From: Zophobihabitans entericus
GTDB lineage: Bacteria; Pseudomonadota; Gammaproteobacteria; Enterobacterales; Orbaceae
Reading direction: 5' to 3'
Assembly: GCF_011745665.1 (NCBI RefSeq)
Contig: NZ_CP050253.1
Span: 2,570,038 to 2,634,037 of the forward strand
Length of the DNA: 64,000 bases
Shown one piece after another: positions 1 to 10,234 of this stretch. The notes under the pieces were generated by a model. That model saw only the letters and a list, made by a program, of their open reading frames with translations. It was not told where the DNA came from and made no database searches. Both the position numbers and the translations under genes were made by a program. Position 1 is the first letter of the stretch, and every line of letters starts with the position of its first letter.

Positions 1-304
1 GAATTTTTGGGAGTGATAAAACTCGCTTAAGCAATAGATCTAAAATCACCGGCCCGCCATGCCCTTGCAGCTCAAGCACATCTTCACCGGTAAATGAGTT
101 AGGATTTGGAAAATAAAGGGCAATACCCTGATCGATCACTGAACCATCGTGATCTAAAAAAGGTAAATATTCTGCATAACGAGGTTTTGGTATTTTACCA
201 AGCAATGCTAAAGCTACTGTCTGCGCCTGAGAGCCTGATACTCTCAAAATTCCAACGCCTCCACGCCCGGGTGGTGTGGCTTGTGCTACAATTGTTTCTG
301 TCAT
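1..304 (-). CDS. mnmE: tRNA uridine-5-carboxymethylaminomethyl modification GTPase MnmE, N-terminal part (runs off the left edge)
   Basis: Reading leftward from an ATG at 304, the protein begins [20 protein letters not shown] and continues through the [17 protein letters not shown] block. Both are hallmarks of the MnmE N-terminal formyl-tetrahydrofolate-binding domain. About 101 residues are visible; the helical domain and the GTPase domain lie outside the window. With MnmG, MnmE modifies the wobble uridine of several tRNAs in the cytoplasm. It is the last visible gene of a minus-strand run (tag, secreted protein, mnmE), with 31 bases separating it from the gene before it. In E. coli mnmE follows yidC; here its upstream neighbour is a small secreted protein, so that synteny is lost. 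Confidence 0.93.
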   Translation of the reverse strand, partial: MTETIVAQATPPGRGGVGILRVSGSQAQTVALALLGKIPKPRYAEYLPFLDHDGSVIDQGIALYFPNPNSFTGEDVLELQGHGGPVILDLLLKRVLSLPKI

Positions 305-335
305 AACCAGTTATCTATTTTTAAATTAAAATTAC

Positions 336-947
336 TTATTTATCCGTGGTGAAATTTGCCGAAATGAACAGGACTAAGTCCATATTAGTACCGTAATCTT
401 TAGCATCCATACTCACCCGAACATAAAAATACATATTATCTTTTCGATATACCACATTACGCGAGACGACACTTTCACCATCTCTCACGCCGGCTGTTAA
501 TATATCCAGATAACGCACACCACTTGATGTGGTTAACTCTCTTTGATCCAGTATCTGTTCACCTGACAGTGCAAGTTTACTTTTTAGCCAGTCAGCAGGT
601 GCAATATCAACCAGAACCTCTTCGTAATAAACATTGGTCTCAATAAACGGTGCCTCAGCGTCCAGATCTTTAATCGTCTGATAAGTCCCAATCTCTGTGA
701 TATTTGCGCCGGGAATAGGCTCCGGCTCAATAGAGATCGGCTTCATATAATTTGGCAGCACAATTTTATAAGCTAGTGCTTCACCAGCAGAAGAATAAGA
801 ACAACGCCAGAAGTTCTTTACTAAATAATCTTTATCAAAGTTATAGGTCGTTGGGAATAAAGCACCAGCCGCCATACCTGCTCCACAATAAAAAAGAAAA
901 AATAAACTAAATATCAAGGCTTTTAGTTTCATCGTTTTTAACTTCAT
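336..947 (-). CDS. Small secreted protein of unknown function
   Basis: A 203-residue protein that I do not recognise. The N-terminus is a typical signal peptide: Lys-rich start, hydrophobic run around residues 10-24, likely cleavage after GMAAG. The mature part is soluble-looking, with no membrane segment and one Cys (WRCSY). A central acidic, proline-containing stretch (SIEPEPIPGANITE) is followed by alternating strand-like segments, so a periplasmic beta-rich domain is plausible. The start at 947 has AGGA six bases upstream; a second Met at residue 6 is possible. It lies 18 bases after tag and is probably cotranscribed with it. No function is assigned. Confidence 0.75.
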   Translation of the reverse strand: MKLKTMKLKALIFSLFFLFYCGAGMAAGALFPTTYNFDKDYLVKNFWRCSYSSAGEALAYKIVLPNYMKPISIEPEPIPGANITEIGTYQTIKDLDAEAPFIETNVYYEEVLVDIAPADWLKSKLALSGEQILDQRELTTSSGVRYLDILTAGVRDGESVVSRNVVYRKDNMYFYVRVSMDAKDYGTNMDLVLFISANFTTDK

Positions 948-965
948 AATTTTCCTGCTTATATA

Positions 966-1529
966 TTACTTACTCTGACGACAAAAACACTCTTCAAAAT
1001 GGTCATCAACCAACCCCATCGATTGCATAAATGCATAACAGATGGTTGAACCAACGAAGGTAAAACCCTTTTTCTTCAAGGCTTTTGACATTTTATCTGA
1101 AATCTCGGTACTGGCAGGCACGTCTTTCATCGCTTTGTAGTGATTAACAATGGTTTTATTATCCACAAAAGACCAGATAAACTCGGCAAAATCTTCACCA
1201 TTTTTCTGCATTTCTAAATAAGCCTTAGCATTTTTAATAATGGCATTGAGTTTTAAGCGATTACGAATCAAACCTTTATTTTCCATCATTGGCTCAATAG
1301 ATTCAATTTTGATGATTTTTTTAGGATCAAAATTGAAAAAACAACGACGATATTCCTCACGTTTTTTTAGTACCGTAATCCATGAAAGCCCTGCTTGCTG
1401 CCCTTCCAGACAAATCTTCTCAAATAACTTTATGCTACTGTGTTGTGGCTTGCCCCATTCTTTATCATGATACTCAATATAAATTGGATCATCTGATACC
1501 CAGCTACAACGTTTAATCGTTTTTGTCAT
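966..1529 (-). CDS. tag: DNA-3-methyladenine glycosylase I
   Basis: A 187-residue match to the Tag family (E. coli 187 aa). Tag removes 3-methyladenine from alkylated DNA as the first step of base excision repair. Visible features: the RCSWV start with zinc ligand Cys8; EYHDKEWG with Tyr20 and His21; Glu42 and Trp50 in the base-binding pocket (LEGQQAGLSW); and the C-terminal zinc ligands His177 and Cys181 in DDHFEECFC. All key residues of the E. coli enzyme are present. It is transcribed divergently from glyQ, with a 137-base gap, and is followed closely by a secreted protein gene. Confidence 0.95.
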   Translation of the reverse strand: MTKTIKRCSWVSDDPIYIEYHDKEWGKPQHSSIKLFEKICLEGQQAGLSWITVLKKREEYRRCFFNFDPKKIIKIESIEPMMENKGLIRNRLKLNAIIKNAKAYLEMQKNGEDFAEFIWSFVDNKTIVNHYKAMKDVPASTEISDKMSKALKKKGFTFVGSTICYAFMQSMGLVDDHFEECFCRQSK

Positions 1530-1666
1530 TTTCTATCCTAGATTCGAATAATTTTCACGGAAAAGCACCAATCTGTTAAGATTAACACTTCCTTATTGAA
1601 TAATAAACAGTATAGAATAAGGGATTAATTTATCATTCATTATTCATCAGATAATAGACAATCATC

Positions 1667-2587
1667 ATGCAAAAGTTCGATGTTAAAACATTTCAAGGAT
1701 TAATCCTGACATTACAGGATTACTGGGCAAATCAAGGATGTACTGTCATTCAACCACTTGATATGGAAGTGGGTGCCGGCACATCTCATCCAATGACGTG
1801 CCTGCGGGCAATCGGGCCTGAGCCAATTGCGCTCGCTTATGTGCAACCGTCACGTCGTCCAACTGATGGGCGCTATGGTGAGAACCCTAACCGTTTGCAA
1901 CACTATTATCAGTTTCAGGTGATTATTAAGCCTTCTCCTGACAATATTCAGGAACTTTATTTGGGCTCACTAAAAGCGTTAGGCCTAGATCCACTTATTA
2001 ACGACATCCGTTTTGTTGAAGATAACTGGGAAAACCCAACTCTTGGTGCCTGGGGACTGGGCTGGGAAGTCTGGCTTAACGGTATGGAAGTGACACAATT
2101 TACTTATTTTCAACAAGTTGGTGGACTTGAATGTAAGCCAGTAACTGGTGAAATTACTTATGGACTTGAGCGCCTAGCCATGTATATTCAGGGTGTTGAT
2201 AGCGTTTACGATCTGGTCTGGAGTAATGGTCCACTTGGCGTAACCACTTATGGTGATGTTTTCCATCAAAATGAAGTTGAGCAATCAACTTATAACTTTG
2301 AATATGCCGATGTTGATTTCCTATTCTACTGTTTTGATCAGTATGAAAAAGAAGCCAAACACTTACTTGAGCTGGAAAAACCACTGCCGCTACCGGCTTA
2401 TGAACGTATTTTAAAAGCAGCACACTGTTTTAACTTACTTGACGCACGTAAAGCGATCTCTGTAACAGAACGTCAACGTTATATTTTAAGAATTCGTACG
2501 TTAACCAAATCTGTTGCCGAAGCTTATTATGCTTCCCGAGAAGCACTAGGATTCCCAATGTGCCAAAGAACGAGTAAGGAGAAATAG
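1667..2587 (+). CDS. glyQ: Glycine--tRNA ligase, alpha subunit
   Basis: A 306-residue class II synthetase subunit (E. coli 303 aa) that holds the catalytic core of the bacterial alpha2-beta2 glycyl-tRNA synthetase. The sequence starts [20 protein letters not shown] and contains GAGTSHPMT and the ATP-binding segment [19 protein letters not shown], all typical of GlyQ. It is followed two bases after its stop by glyS, so the subunits are translated from one message. A ggagaaat Shine-Dalgarno sequence for glyS lies at the end of this gene. Confidence 0.98.
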   Translation: MQKFDVKTFQGLILTLQDYWANQGCTVIQPLDMEVGAGTSHPMTCLRAIGPEPIALAYVQPSRRPTDGRYGENPNRLQHYYQFQVIIKPSPDNIQELYLGSLKALGLDPLINDIRFVEDNWENPTLGAWGLGWEVWLNGMEVTQFTYFQQVGGLECKPVTGEITYGLERLAMYIQGVDSVYDLVWSNGPLGVTTYGDVFHQNEVEQSTYNFEYADVDFLFYCFDQYEKEAKHLLELEKPLPLPAYERILKAAHCFNLLDARKAISVTERQRYILRIRTLTKSVAEAYYASREALGFPMCQRTSKEK

Positions 2588-2589
2588 TC

Positions 2590-4659
2590 ATGCAACAAAC
2601 ATTCTTAGTTGAAATCGGCACAGAAGAGCTACCACCAAAATCACTACGCACGCTGGCAGAAAGCTTCTCAGCTAATCTCATTGATCAATTAAATAACGCT
2701 GGTATCGAACATGGCGAGGTACTTTGGTACGCATCACCGCGCCGCTTAGCTTTAAAAGTGTTAGCGCTAAATGATACACAGCCAGACACGCAAATTGTCA
2801 AACGTGGTCCGGCGGTGGCTCAGGCATTTGATGCAAGTGGTAACCCAACGCCTGCTGCACAAGGCTGGGCTAAAGGTTGTGGTATCACAGTTGATCAGGC
2901 TGAACGCGTGCAAACCGATAAAGGTGAATGGCTATCTTACACATTAAACCAAAAAGGTAAGCCGGTTACTGAGCTGCTTGCTGATATGGTAAAAACTGCG
3001 CTGGATAAGCTTCCTATTCCAAAAGCAATGCGCTGGGGTGATAAGTCTATTCAATTCATCCGTCCGGTTCATACCGTGACAATGCTATATGCATCTGAAT
3101 TGATTAAAGGGACCATTTTAGGTATTGAATCAGGTAACATCATTCGTGGTCACCGCTTTATGGGAGAAGCTGAATTTGCTATCTCTCACGCTGATGAGTA
3201 TCCGGAGATTTTAGAGCAGAAAGGTAAAGTTATCGCTGATTACCAAAAACGTAAAGCGATTATTTTAGAGCAAGCGACTGCTGCTGCAACAAAACTTAAC
3301 GGTAAAGCCGATCTGACTGATAGTTTAGTAGAAGAAGTGACTTCACTGGTTGAATGGCCGGTAGTATTAACTGCTAAATTTGAAGAAAAATTTCTGGCTG
3401 TCCCATCAGAAGCCTTAGTTTATACTATGAAAGGGGATCAAAAATACTTCCCTGTCTATGATAAACAAAACAAATTACTCCCAAATTTTATTTTTGTTAC
3501 TAATATCGAATCAAAAGATCCGATGCAAATTATTGCCGGTAATGAGAAAGTGGTTCGTCCTCGTCTGGCTGATGCTGAATTCTTCTATAAAACTGACCTA
3601 AAACAGCGTTTAGAAGACCATTTACCACGTTTGGAAACTGTATTATTCCAACAACAACTTGGTACCCTGCGTGATAAAACAGCTCGAATTGAAGAGCTAT
3701 CTGGCTGGATTGCAAGCCAAATTGGTGCAAATGAACTACATGCTAAACGTGCCGGCCTGTTATCTAAATGTGACCTGATGACTAATGTGGTGTTTGAATT
3801 CCCGGAAACTCAGGGCATTGTGGGTATGCACTTAGCCTACCACGACAAAGAAGATTCAGAAGTCGCAGTTGCTATTAACGAACAATATATGCCACGTTTT
3901 TCTGGCGATGAACTACCAGGCTCTTTAATTGCCTGCGCTGTTGCTATCGCGGATAAAATGGATACTTTAGCGGGAATTTTTGGTATTGGCCAGCATCCAA
4001 AAGGTGATAAAGATCCATTTGCTCTGCGCCGGGCTGCCATTGGTGTGCTGCGTATTTTAGTTGAAAAATCACTACCGCTTGATCTGCAAACGCTGACTGA
4101 AAAAGCTGTTGAGTTGTATGGCAGCAAGTTAACAAATCAAAACGTAGTTGAGGACGTTGTTAACTTTATGCAAGGCCGCTTCCGTGCCTGGTATCAGGAG
4201 CAAGGTTATGCGATTGATACTATTCAGGCTGTTCTGGCACGTAACCCGACACGTCCGACTGATTTTGATGCACGTGTTAAAGCAGTAACCCACTTTAGAA
4301 CGCTGGAAGCAGCAAGTGCATTGGCAGCAGCTAACAAACGTGTAGCCAATATTCTGTCTAAAGTAGAAGGCGAGTTACCTGTTAAAGTTAATACTTCGTT
4401 AATCCAGGCAGGGGCTGAAGGTGAACTGGCTAAATGCGTCGTGGTACTTCATGACAAGCTGGAACCTTATTTTGAAGCTGGCCGCTATCAGGAAGCGTTA
4501 GTAGAACTTGCCACGCTCAGACAACCCGTTGATCAGTTCTTTGAACAAGTAATGGTAATGGTTGATGATCAGCAGTTAAAAATGAACCGTCTGGCTCTGC
4601 TCAACCACTTACAAGCGCTGTTCTTAAAAGTGGCTGATATTTCACTATTACAATCTTAA
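2590..4659 (+). CDS. glyS: Glycine--tRNA ligase, beta subunit
   Basis: A 689-residue protein, exactly the E. coli GlyS length, starting [18 protein letters not shown]. The beta subunit binds tRNA-Gly. The HD-like region ([14 protein letters not shown] motif, here [12 protein letters not shown]) and the C-terminal DALR anticodon-binding domain (KRVANILSK, then helical repeats to the end) are visible. It forms an operon with glyQ. A 13-bp perfect hairpin without a T-tract follows the stop, before the YciC-like gene. Confidence 0.98.
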   Translation: MQQTFLVEIGTEELPPKSLRTLAESFSANLIDQLNNAGIEHGEVLWYASPRRLALKVLALNDTQPDTQIVKRGPAVAQAFDASGNPTPAAQGWAKGCGITVDQAERVQTDKGEWLSYTLNQKGKPVTELLADMVKTALDKLPIPKAMRWGDKSIQFIRPVHTVTMLYASELIKGTILGIESGNIIRGHRFMGEAEFAISHADEYPEILEQKGKVIADYQKRKAIILEQATAAATKLNGKADLTDSLVEEVTSLVEWPVVLTAKFEEKFLAVPSEALVYTMKGDQKYFPVYDKQNKLLPNFIFVTNIESKDPMQIIAGNEKVVRPRLADAEFFYKTDLKQRLEDHLPRLETVLFQQQLGTLRDKTARIEELSGWIASQIGANELHAKRAGLLSKCDLMTNVVFEFPETQGIVGMHLAYHDKEDSEVAVAINEQYMPRFSGDELPGSLIACAVAIADKMDTLAGIFGIGQHPKGDKDPFALRRAAIGVLRILVEKSLPLDLQTLTEKAVELYGSKLTNQNVVEDVVNFMQGRFRAWYQEQGYAIDTIQAVLARNPTRPTDFDARVKAVTHFRTLEAASALAAANKRVANILSKVEGELPVKVNTSLIQAGAEGELAKCVVVLHDKLEPYFEAGRYQEALVELATLRQPVDQFFEQVMVMVDDQQLKMNRLALLNHLQALFLKVADISLLQS

Positions 4660-4666
4660 TGACTTA

Positions 4667-4699
4667 GTGAGAAGTATTGTGATGATCAATACTTCTCAC
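4667..4699 (+). other. 13-bp perfect stem-loop between glyS and the yciC-like gene, no T-tract
   Basis: The arms GTGAGAAGTATTG (4667-4679) and CAATACTTCTCAC (4687-4699) pair perfectly around a 7-base loop. The following bases (GACATAAATATG) contain no run of T. A classical rho-independent terminator is therefore unlikely. An intercistronic stability or processing hairpin fits better and would lower expression of the downstream yciC-ybaK pair relative to glyQS. The function is inferred; the structure is seen directly. Confidence 0.7.
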
Positions 4700-4728
4700 G
4701 ACATAAATATGATTTAAAAGGTTAATTT

Positions 4729-5568
4729 ATGCCATTATCATTCTCTGCCATTTTTTCTGATACCAAGAATTTTATTTTTAATCGGTTGTTACAAATTTTC
4801 ATCATTCTGCTGATACTGGCGATTATCACGCAAATGATCACTTTTATGGTGATTCCAAATCAAGATATCCTAAAACCGATAGAACAATTTTTACAGCAAA
4901 CTGCTGCTGCACAAGGCGACTTCTCATTACAGTCTGTTCAGTCAGCCTTAGCCAGGTTATCACCATCTCAGCAACAGGAAATTGTCAGTGCTCTTGGCAG
5001 CTATGCATTTCGCTTGTTGATCGTGTATGTCATTAGTAATTTGTTGGGTACCAGTATTATTCTGGCCATGATCGCTAACTTATCTCATAGCGATACACTT
5101 AATATCCCGCAGCTAATTGGCAGAGCTTTAACGCATATTCCACAGCTACTAACATTTATGATTGTCAGTATTCCGTTCTTTGTTGGTTTATCTGTTGTGG
5201 GTATGCTGATTGCGCCGTTGATGATATTCATTTTACTAATTGGTATGTTTATCTATACCATTGTCTATAATGTCTTTTTATCCTGCCTGATAGAGCCTAA
5301 AGAACAAACCACTCTGTTTAATAAGATTGGAGAGAGCTTTCAGCGCTCAAAAGCTTATGCCAAACTGATTTTACCGATGGTTGGGATCTGGCTGGTAGCA
5401 CTAATTGTGGTCAGCTCACTGGTAAGTAATTTGACTACTGATAACTTCATTTTGAATGTGGTAGTAAATATTGTTGGTCTGTTCTTAAACTTCTTTTTAA
5501 TCAGCTATTGTTATCGGCTTTACACATTAACGCCAATTCCGGTAAAACCTAATGACACCCGCTATTAA
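4729..5568 (+). CDS. YciC family (UPF0259) inner membrane protein
   Basis: A 279-residue polytopic membrane protein. It shows the YciC/UPF0259 layout: an N-terminal amphipathic segment with FSDTKNF, a first hydrophobic helix (about residues 20-42), a polar loop with SPSQQQEIVSALG, then five or so hydrophobic segments up to YCYRLYTLTPIPV. E. coli YciC is 247 aa and has the same SPEQQQ loop and final YLFRLYML motif. The molecular function of the family is not established. The 3' end overlaps the ybaK start by 17 bases, so the two are translationally linked. Confidence 0.8.
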   Translation: MPLSFSAIFSDTKNFIFNRLLQIFIILLILAIITQMITFMVIPNQDILKPIEQFLQQTAAAQGDFSLQSVQSALARLSPSQQQEIVSALGSYAFRLLIVYVISNLLGTSIILAMIANLSHSDTLNIPQLIGRALTHIPQLLTFMIVSIPFFVGLSVVGMLIAPLMIFILLIGMFIYTIVYNVFLSCLIEPKEQTTLFNKIGESFQRSKAYAKLILPMVGIWLVALIVVSSLVSNLTTDNFILNVVVNIVGLFLNFFLISYCYRLYTLTPIPVKPNDTRY

Positions 5569-6037
5569 TTTACTCAAAAAGTTAAAAGTAGTATTTAATG
5601 TGCATCAATATCAGCATGACACCGCTGATACACATTTTGGAGAGGAGGCCGTAGCAAAACTGGCTACTCGCCTCCAAATACTGCCTGAACAGATTTTTAA
5701 AACACTAGTAATAAGTCTCAATGGCGATAATAAACAACTGGCGGTTGTCGTATTACCTGTTGTTTGTCGCTTAGATCTCAAGAAAGCAGCGAAAGCACTT
5801 AACTGTAAAAATGCGGATATGGCAGATCCGGTGCAAGCACAAAAAATCACGGGTTATCTGGTTGGTGGCATTAGCCCTGTCGGTCAGAAGAAACTCCTCC
5901 CTACACTTATTCATGAAAGTGCTAAAGAACATAACACCATGTTTGTTTCTGGTGGCAAACGTGGGCTTGAAATAGAGCTATCTCCACAAGATTTAGCCAG
6001 TACATTATCGGCTCAGTTTGTTGATATCTCCTGTTAA
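5552..6037 (+). CDS. ybaK: Cys-tRNA(Pro)/Cys-tRNA(Cys) deacylase
   Basis: A 161-residue YbaK/EbsC protein (E. coli 159 aa). This trans-editing enzyme hydrolyses Cys mischarged on tRNA-Pro. The start MTPAINLLKK, the HQYQHD segment, the conserved QIFKTLV with its catalytic-type Lys, and GYLVGGISPVGQKK near residue 105 are all family signatures. The gene begins inside the end of the YciC-like gene in another frame. A terminator follows at 6105-6142. Confidence 0.95.
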   Translation: MTPAINLLKKLKVVFNVHQYQHDTADTHFGEEAVAKLATRLQILPEQIFKTLVISLNGDNKQLAVVVLPVVCRLDLKKAAKALNCKNADMADPVQAQKITGYLVGGISPVGQKKLLPTLIHESAKEHNTMFVSGGKRGLEIELSPQDLASTLSAQFVDISC

Positions 6038-6104
6038 GCGGATAAATTACAAATCATAACCCTTTGATTTTATTAAATAAATGTAATCTATTGATTTATT
6101 TAAA

Positions 6105-6142
6105 CTTAAAAAAAGGCTACTCCGTCAATAAGTAGCCTTTAG
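6105..6142. terminator. Bidirectional-looking terminator between ybaK and the MFS gene
   Basis: AAAAAGGCTAC (to 6120) pairs with GTAGCCTTT (6132-6140) around an 11-base loop, with A-rich and T-rich flanks. It sits between two convergent genes and can serve both the ybaK transcript and the leftward five-gene catabolic operon. Confidence 0.75.
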
Positions 6143-6211
6143 TACAAGAATCTTACTCAATAAAAAATTAACATTAATAAATTAAAATATTACATCCACT
6201 CCAAAACCCAT

Positions 6212-7534
6212 TTATTTTGGCTCATCCAACATCAGAATTAACACAAATCCGACAGCAGCACAGATACCAAAATAGGTAAATACAGCACTAAAAGCACCTG
6301 TTGAATCAAGCAAGAATCCGGCAATCATCGGGGATGCAAAACCGCCAAGGTTACCACCACTATTAATCAGTGAAATGGCAATCGGATAGTTTTTTTGATC
6401 GGTTACACCCATCGGATAAGCGGTAAATGCAGGCCAGCCAATATTTAACATTAAACCAACAAAAAATAATGAGGCAGCAACAGCGACGCTACTATCAGGA
6501 ATATTCAGCATCACCAGCATCATGACAACAGTCGCCAGTGCAGTAAATAGCATGGTTGGTTTACGACGACGACCAAAGATGTTATCAGAGATCCAGCCAC
6601 CAGAAATAGAACCGATAAAGCCACCAATAAATGGCATCGCCGCCACAAAGCCCATTCCCATAAAAGAGAAGCCTTTTTCTTTAACCAGATACATCGGAAT
6701 CCAGGTTAACAAACCGTATAGCACACTTACCATCATAAAATAAGCTAAGCAGTCACCCCAAATATTCTTAGAGGTAAAGACTTTACCCACCGTATCAAGC
6801 GGAGTCAGTTTTTTCACACGGATAATTTTATCCAGCGTAGCGAACTTACTACCTTCGACAATATTACCAACAGGTTTATCCACCGTTACCGTAGCGCCGC
6901 TGGTACGAATATATTTCACTTCACTTTCAGAAACAAAACGGCTCTCTTCCGGTTTTGATTTAACAAAAAGCCACCAAATAATGGCCAGAATAATCCCCGG
7001 TGTTGCGAACGAGAAAAATACCCAGCGCCAGCCATAAGTAATTGCGATCCAGACGGCAAGCGGAGGAACAATGATTGGCGCAAACATGGTTGAAGCAATA
7101 TAGACACCCGTTGCTGTAGCTTTCTCTTTCGCAGGAAACCAGTTATTAATCGTTGAGGTTAAACCAACGGGCGTCGGACCTTCTGTTAAACCAAGACCTA
7201 ATCGGATCCATTTAATGGCAAATGCTGATGATGCTGTACCAATTAACCAGGTAAAAGCGGAAAAGCCTAAAATAGACAAGGACACAAGCCCTCTGGTACC
7301 ACGCTTAGCCATCCAGAAACCAGCCGGAATCTGACTGACTGCGTAGCCTAAAAAAAACATACTGGCAAGAGAGCCTGCTTCAAAGTTGGAAAGTTGGAAT
7401 TCTTCAATAATAAAAGGTAAAACGGCACCAATATTTGTTCGGTCTGCATAGTTAACGGCATAAACTAAAAAGATAAGTGCTAAAACAACCCAACGATAAT
7501 TCGTCTGCGGTTTTATCGAACTCATGTTTGTCAT
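6212..7534 (-). CDS. MFS transporter, anion:cation symporter (sugar acid/organic anion) type
   Basis: About 440 residues with twelve predicted membrane helices. The N-terminus (YRWVVLALIFLVYAVNYADR) and the motif GLGLTEGPTPVG match the ACS family, whose members import hexuronates, glucarate, galactonate and related acids. I place the start at 7534 rather than 7549, because the sequence at 7549 (ATGAGGG) contains the Shine-Dalgarno GAGGG, eight bases upstream of the ATG at 7534. It is the last gene of a five-gene minus-strand operon, 73 bases after the kinase stop counted from this start. The context suggests it imports that pathway's substrate, probably an acid or sugar derivative. The exact substrate is not readable. 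Confidence 0.85.
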   Translation of the reverse strand: MTNMSSIKPQTNYRWVVLALIFLVYAVNYADRTNIGAVLPFIIEEFQLSNFEAGSLASMFFLGYAVSQIPAGFWMAKRGTRGLVSLSILGFSAFTWLIGTASSAFAIKWIRLGLGLTEGPTPVGLTSTINNWFPAKEKATATGVYIASTMFAPIIVPPLAVWIAITYGWRWVFFSFATPGIILAIIWWLFVKSKPEESRFVSESEVKYIRTSGATVTVDKPVGNIVEGSKFATLDKIIRVKKLTPLDTVGKVFTSKNIWGDCLAYFMMVSVLYGLLTWIPMYLVKEKGFSFMGMGFVAAMPFIGGFIGSISGGWISDNIFGRRRKPTMLFTALATVVMMLVMLNIPDSSVAVAASLFFVGLMLNIGWPAFTAYPMGVTDQKNYPIAISLINSGGNLGGFASPMIAGFLLDSTGAFSAVFTYFGICAAVGFVLILMLDEPK

Positions 7535-7607
7535 AATAACTACCCTCATTAATAGGTGATTTATTTTTTTAACTTATTAACTCGAATCCAGTCGCTTATT
7601 TATCGTA

Positions 7608-9104
7608 TTACGACAATAAGCTATGCATTGTTTCTTTTAAATTTGGATATAACGCACTGTAAATGCCAAAATGTTTGTCATAAACTTCGTTAATTGCTTT
7701 ATCTTTATTCGGTTTAAAAAGAATATCCTCCGTTCTGATAATTGGGAGGTCAGGATCGTTCACTCCACAGAAATATCCTGCCCCAGTTGCACCGATCATT
7801 GCTGCACCAAATGCTGCTGCATCACTGGTTTGAGCAATGCTGTACTCAACCTGTAAAATATCGGCTTTAATCTGTGTCCAGAGATGATTGCGCGAACCAC
7901 CACCAACACTAAGTAATTCATCTAACTTAATGCCCCACTTTTTACTGGCGATATCAACTAACTGACGCAAGCCAAAAGCGGTACCTTCAAACGCAGCCCG
8001 AATCATATCGCTACGGGTATGAGATAAACGCAGGCCAAGCCATGCACCAGAAGCTTTCACGTCCCAGATTGGACTTCTCTCCCCGGCCAGATAAGGTAGA
8101 TAAACTAACCCTTTTGCTCCGGGTTCAGACTCACGAGCTAATTGTTCGAGCGTTTCATGATTATCTATTTCCGGCCAGACTGACTTATTGAGCCAGCCAA
8201 ATGTCCCCCCGGTCGTTGACATGGCACCATGTGCCAACCATTGATTAGGAACAACGTGATAACGATTCATAAAGCGGGAATCAAAATCTGGTTTTTCTAA
8301 GCAAAAGGTAATCACTCCAGATGTACCGGTAGATTCAAATGCTGTTCCACCATCAATCAACCCAACAGCAAAAGCCGCTGCTGCTGTATCTGCAGAACCC
8401 AGTGTGATAGCTGTGTCCTGCTTTAACCCCGTCTGTTTTGCTGCCTGCGCACTGACCCGTCCGACAACAGCAAAACTTGGATAAATCGGCGCCAGTAAAC
8501 TATGGTCAAAATTCCAATAGCTCAGGAGCTCTTTTGACCATTTTGGCGCACCGGCAAGTACCACAGCTCCTGAATAAGCTGCTTGAGTAGGATCGATACC
8601 TGCTTTACCGCCAAGGCGTGTCGCTAAAAAGCCATTGAACAGAACTATCTTATGGACCTTTTTCATCAGTTCCGGTTGCTGACTCTGTAACCAGCCAATG
8701 GTTCCAACCCAGCAGGAGGAAGGGCTTGGACTGTTACTGGATAATGACATAACGTGCTCTTTATTCTCACCTAATGTTTTATGAATAAAGTCTTCAGAAC
8801 GCCCGTCCAAATAAGTGATAGCGTTACAAATCGGATTATTATTTTTATCCAGGAGAACAATTGTTGGGCAAGCCACTGATAAACCAATAGAAACAATATT
8901 GTCAAACCTCTGGGTCATCTCATTAATGGCTGCAACGGTTTGTTCCCAATATTCATTAAGATCTAGCTCATGATGTCTGGATGATTTAGAAATAATTTTA
9001 GTTTCTCTGGAAGCCTTTCCAAGCAGCTCACCCCGGTGGTTAAAAGCACAGACTTTTACTCCACTACTACCAGCATCAATCCCTAAATAGATTTCTTCTT
9101 TCAT
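7608..9104 (-). CDS. FGGY-family carbohydrate kinase (xylulokinase-like)
   Basis: A 498-residue kinase with the two actin-like domains of the FGGY family. The N-terminal phosphate loop YLGIDAGSSGVKV, the central ALGSADT-like GSADTAAAAFAVG, and the C-terminal SVGGGSRNHLWTQIKADIL are all seen. The family phosphorylates sugars, ketoses or polyols with ATP. The closest overall resemblance is to XylB-like kinases, but no xylose isomerase is nearby, so I do not call it xylB. AAGGAG lies seven bases upstream of the start. In this operon it probably phosphorylates the ketone made by the zinc dehydrogenase. Confidence 0.88.
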   Translation of the reverse strand: MKEEIYLGIDAGSSGVKVCAFNHRGELLGKASRETKIISKSSRHHELDLNEYWEQTVAAINEMTQRFDNIVSIGLSVACPTIVLLDKNNNPICNAITYLDGRSEDFIHKTLGENKEHVMSLSSNSPSPSSCWVGTIGWLQSQQPELMKKVHKIVLFNGFLATRLGGKAGIDPTQAAYSGAVVLAGAPKWSKELLSYWNFDHSLLAPIYPSFAVVGRVSAQAAKQTGLKQDTAITLGSADTAAAAFAVGLIDGGTAFESTGTSGVITFCLEKPDFDSRFMNRYHVVPNQWLAHGAMSTTGGTFGWLNKSVWPEIDNHETLEQLARESEPGAKGLVYLPYLAGERSPIWDVKASGAWLGLRLSHTRSDMIRAAFEGTAFGLRQLVDIASKKWGIKLDELLSVGGGSRNHLWTQIKADILQVEYSIAQTSDAAAFGAAMIGATGAGYFCGVNDPDLPIIRTEDILFKPNKDKAINEVYDKHFGIYSALYPNLKETMHSLLS

Positions 9105-9167
9105 TGCCTGACTCCTTAGCGTGTCTTCAATAAAAACTGAACTACAAATAGACTCATTACGCTAAAA

Positions 9168-10211
9168 TTATGCGTCGTTTGTAATTAGGATTTTTATTGC
9201 AGCACCATCTAAAGCACAGGCAAAGGCAGCATTAATATCATCAAGTTTGAAACGGTGAGTTACCAGTTTTTCAACATTGATTTTGCCGGAAGAAATAAGA
9301 TTCAGAGCAGTTTGATAGCCTTGTCGGCTCAGCGCACTTGCGCCTGTTATGCTCAGTTCATTATAATGAATAAGATTGACATCGATATTTGACATATCAC
9401 CGGCAGAGAAACCAGCAAACAGATTTACTCGTCCACCTTTACGCACTAAAGATAAAGCTGGGTTAACCAGAGCAGGCACACCGATCGCCATAATAACCAC
9501 ATCAGCACCCATACCGTCAGTCAGTTGTTTAATTTTTTCATCCAAATTCTCTTTACTGGAATCAACAACTAAGTCAGCACCACAGTCAAGCGCTGCTAAA
9601 CGACGCTTTTCATTTAGCTCACTGACAATAATCGTTTTAGCACCTGATAAACGTGCCAGCATAATGTGCATGAGGCCAATTGGCCCTGCGCCAAGAATTA
9701 CCACAGTGTCACCGAGTTCTATCCCGACATTTTTTTGTCCGTTGATACAACACGCTAAAGGCTCAGCAAGTGCAGCCGCTTCAAAAGAGATTCCTTGAGG
9801 AACTTTGAAAACATTACCGGTTTTTAAAGCAATCGCCGGAATACGCAGGTACTCTGCGAAAGCACCGTCAAACTCATAACCAATCGCCTGACGGTTTTTG
9901 CAGACATTCTCTTTACCTGAAAGGCAATAAACACATGAACAACAAGGAATAACCGGATCAACTGCAACAGCATCACCACACTGAAAATTAGTTACACCAG
10001 TACCCACTTCAACCACTTCACCGGAAAATTCATGGCCGATGACGGAAGGATAGCGAACACCTTTGGTTTTTTTGCCTGTGACAATACGACCATCAGTTCC
10101 ACAAATTGCTGAAGCTTTGACTTTGATTACCAAATCACCGGGACCAGCAACTGGTTTTTCAATTTGAGTAACGTTTAATTTGTTTGCTGCGAATAATACT
10201 GCTGCTTTCAT
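9168..10211 (-). CDS. Zinc-dependent medium-chain dehydrogenase (sorbitol/threonine dehydrogenase type)
   Basis: A 347-residue MDR-superfamily enzyme. Catalytic zinc ligands are Cys37 (ICGTDG) and His60-Glu61 (IGHEFSGEV). The structural zinc site is Cys90, Cys93, Cys96 and Cys104. The nucleotide-binding motif is GAGPIGLM near residue 173, followed by SELNEKRR, whose acidic residue favours NAD. Family members oxidise polyols, sugar acids or amino-alcohols to ketones. GAGGG seven bases before the ATG supports the start. It lies between the aldolase and the kinase genes in one operon and is likely the oxidation step of the pathway. The substrate is unknown. Confidence 0.87.
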   Translation of the reverse strand: MKAAVLFAANKLNVTQIEKPVAGPGDLVIKVKASAICGTDGRIVTGKKTKGVRYPSVIGHEFSGEVVEVGTGVTNFQCGDAVAVDPVIPCCSCVYCLSGKENVCKNRQAIGYEFDGAFAEYLRIPAIALKTGNVFKVPQGISFEAAALAEPLACCINGQKNVGIELGDTVVILGAGPIGLMHIMLARLSGAKTIIVSELNEKRRLAALDCGADLVVDSSKENLDEKIKQLTDGMGADVVIMAIGVPALVNPALSLVRKGGRVNLFAGFSAGDMSNIDVNLIHYNELSITGASALSRQGYQTALNLISSGKINVEKLVTHRFKLDDINAAFACALDGAAIKILITNDA

Positions 10212-10234
10212 AATCTTACCCTCTATTATTATTG

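Noticed and set aside
9376..9798. Open reading frame of 140 aa on the plus strand inside the zinc dehydrogenase
   Set aside because: Antisense shadow of a conserved gene.
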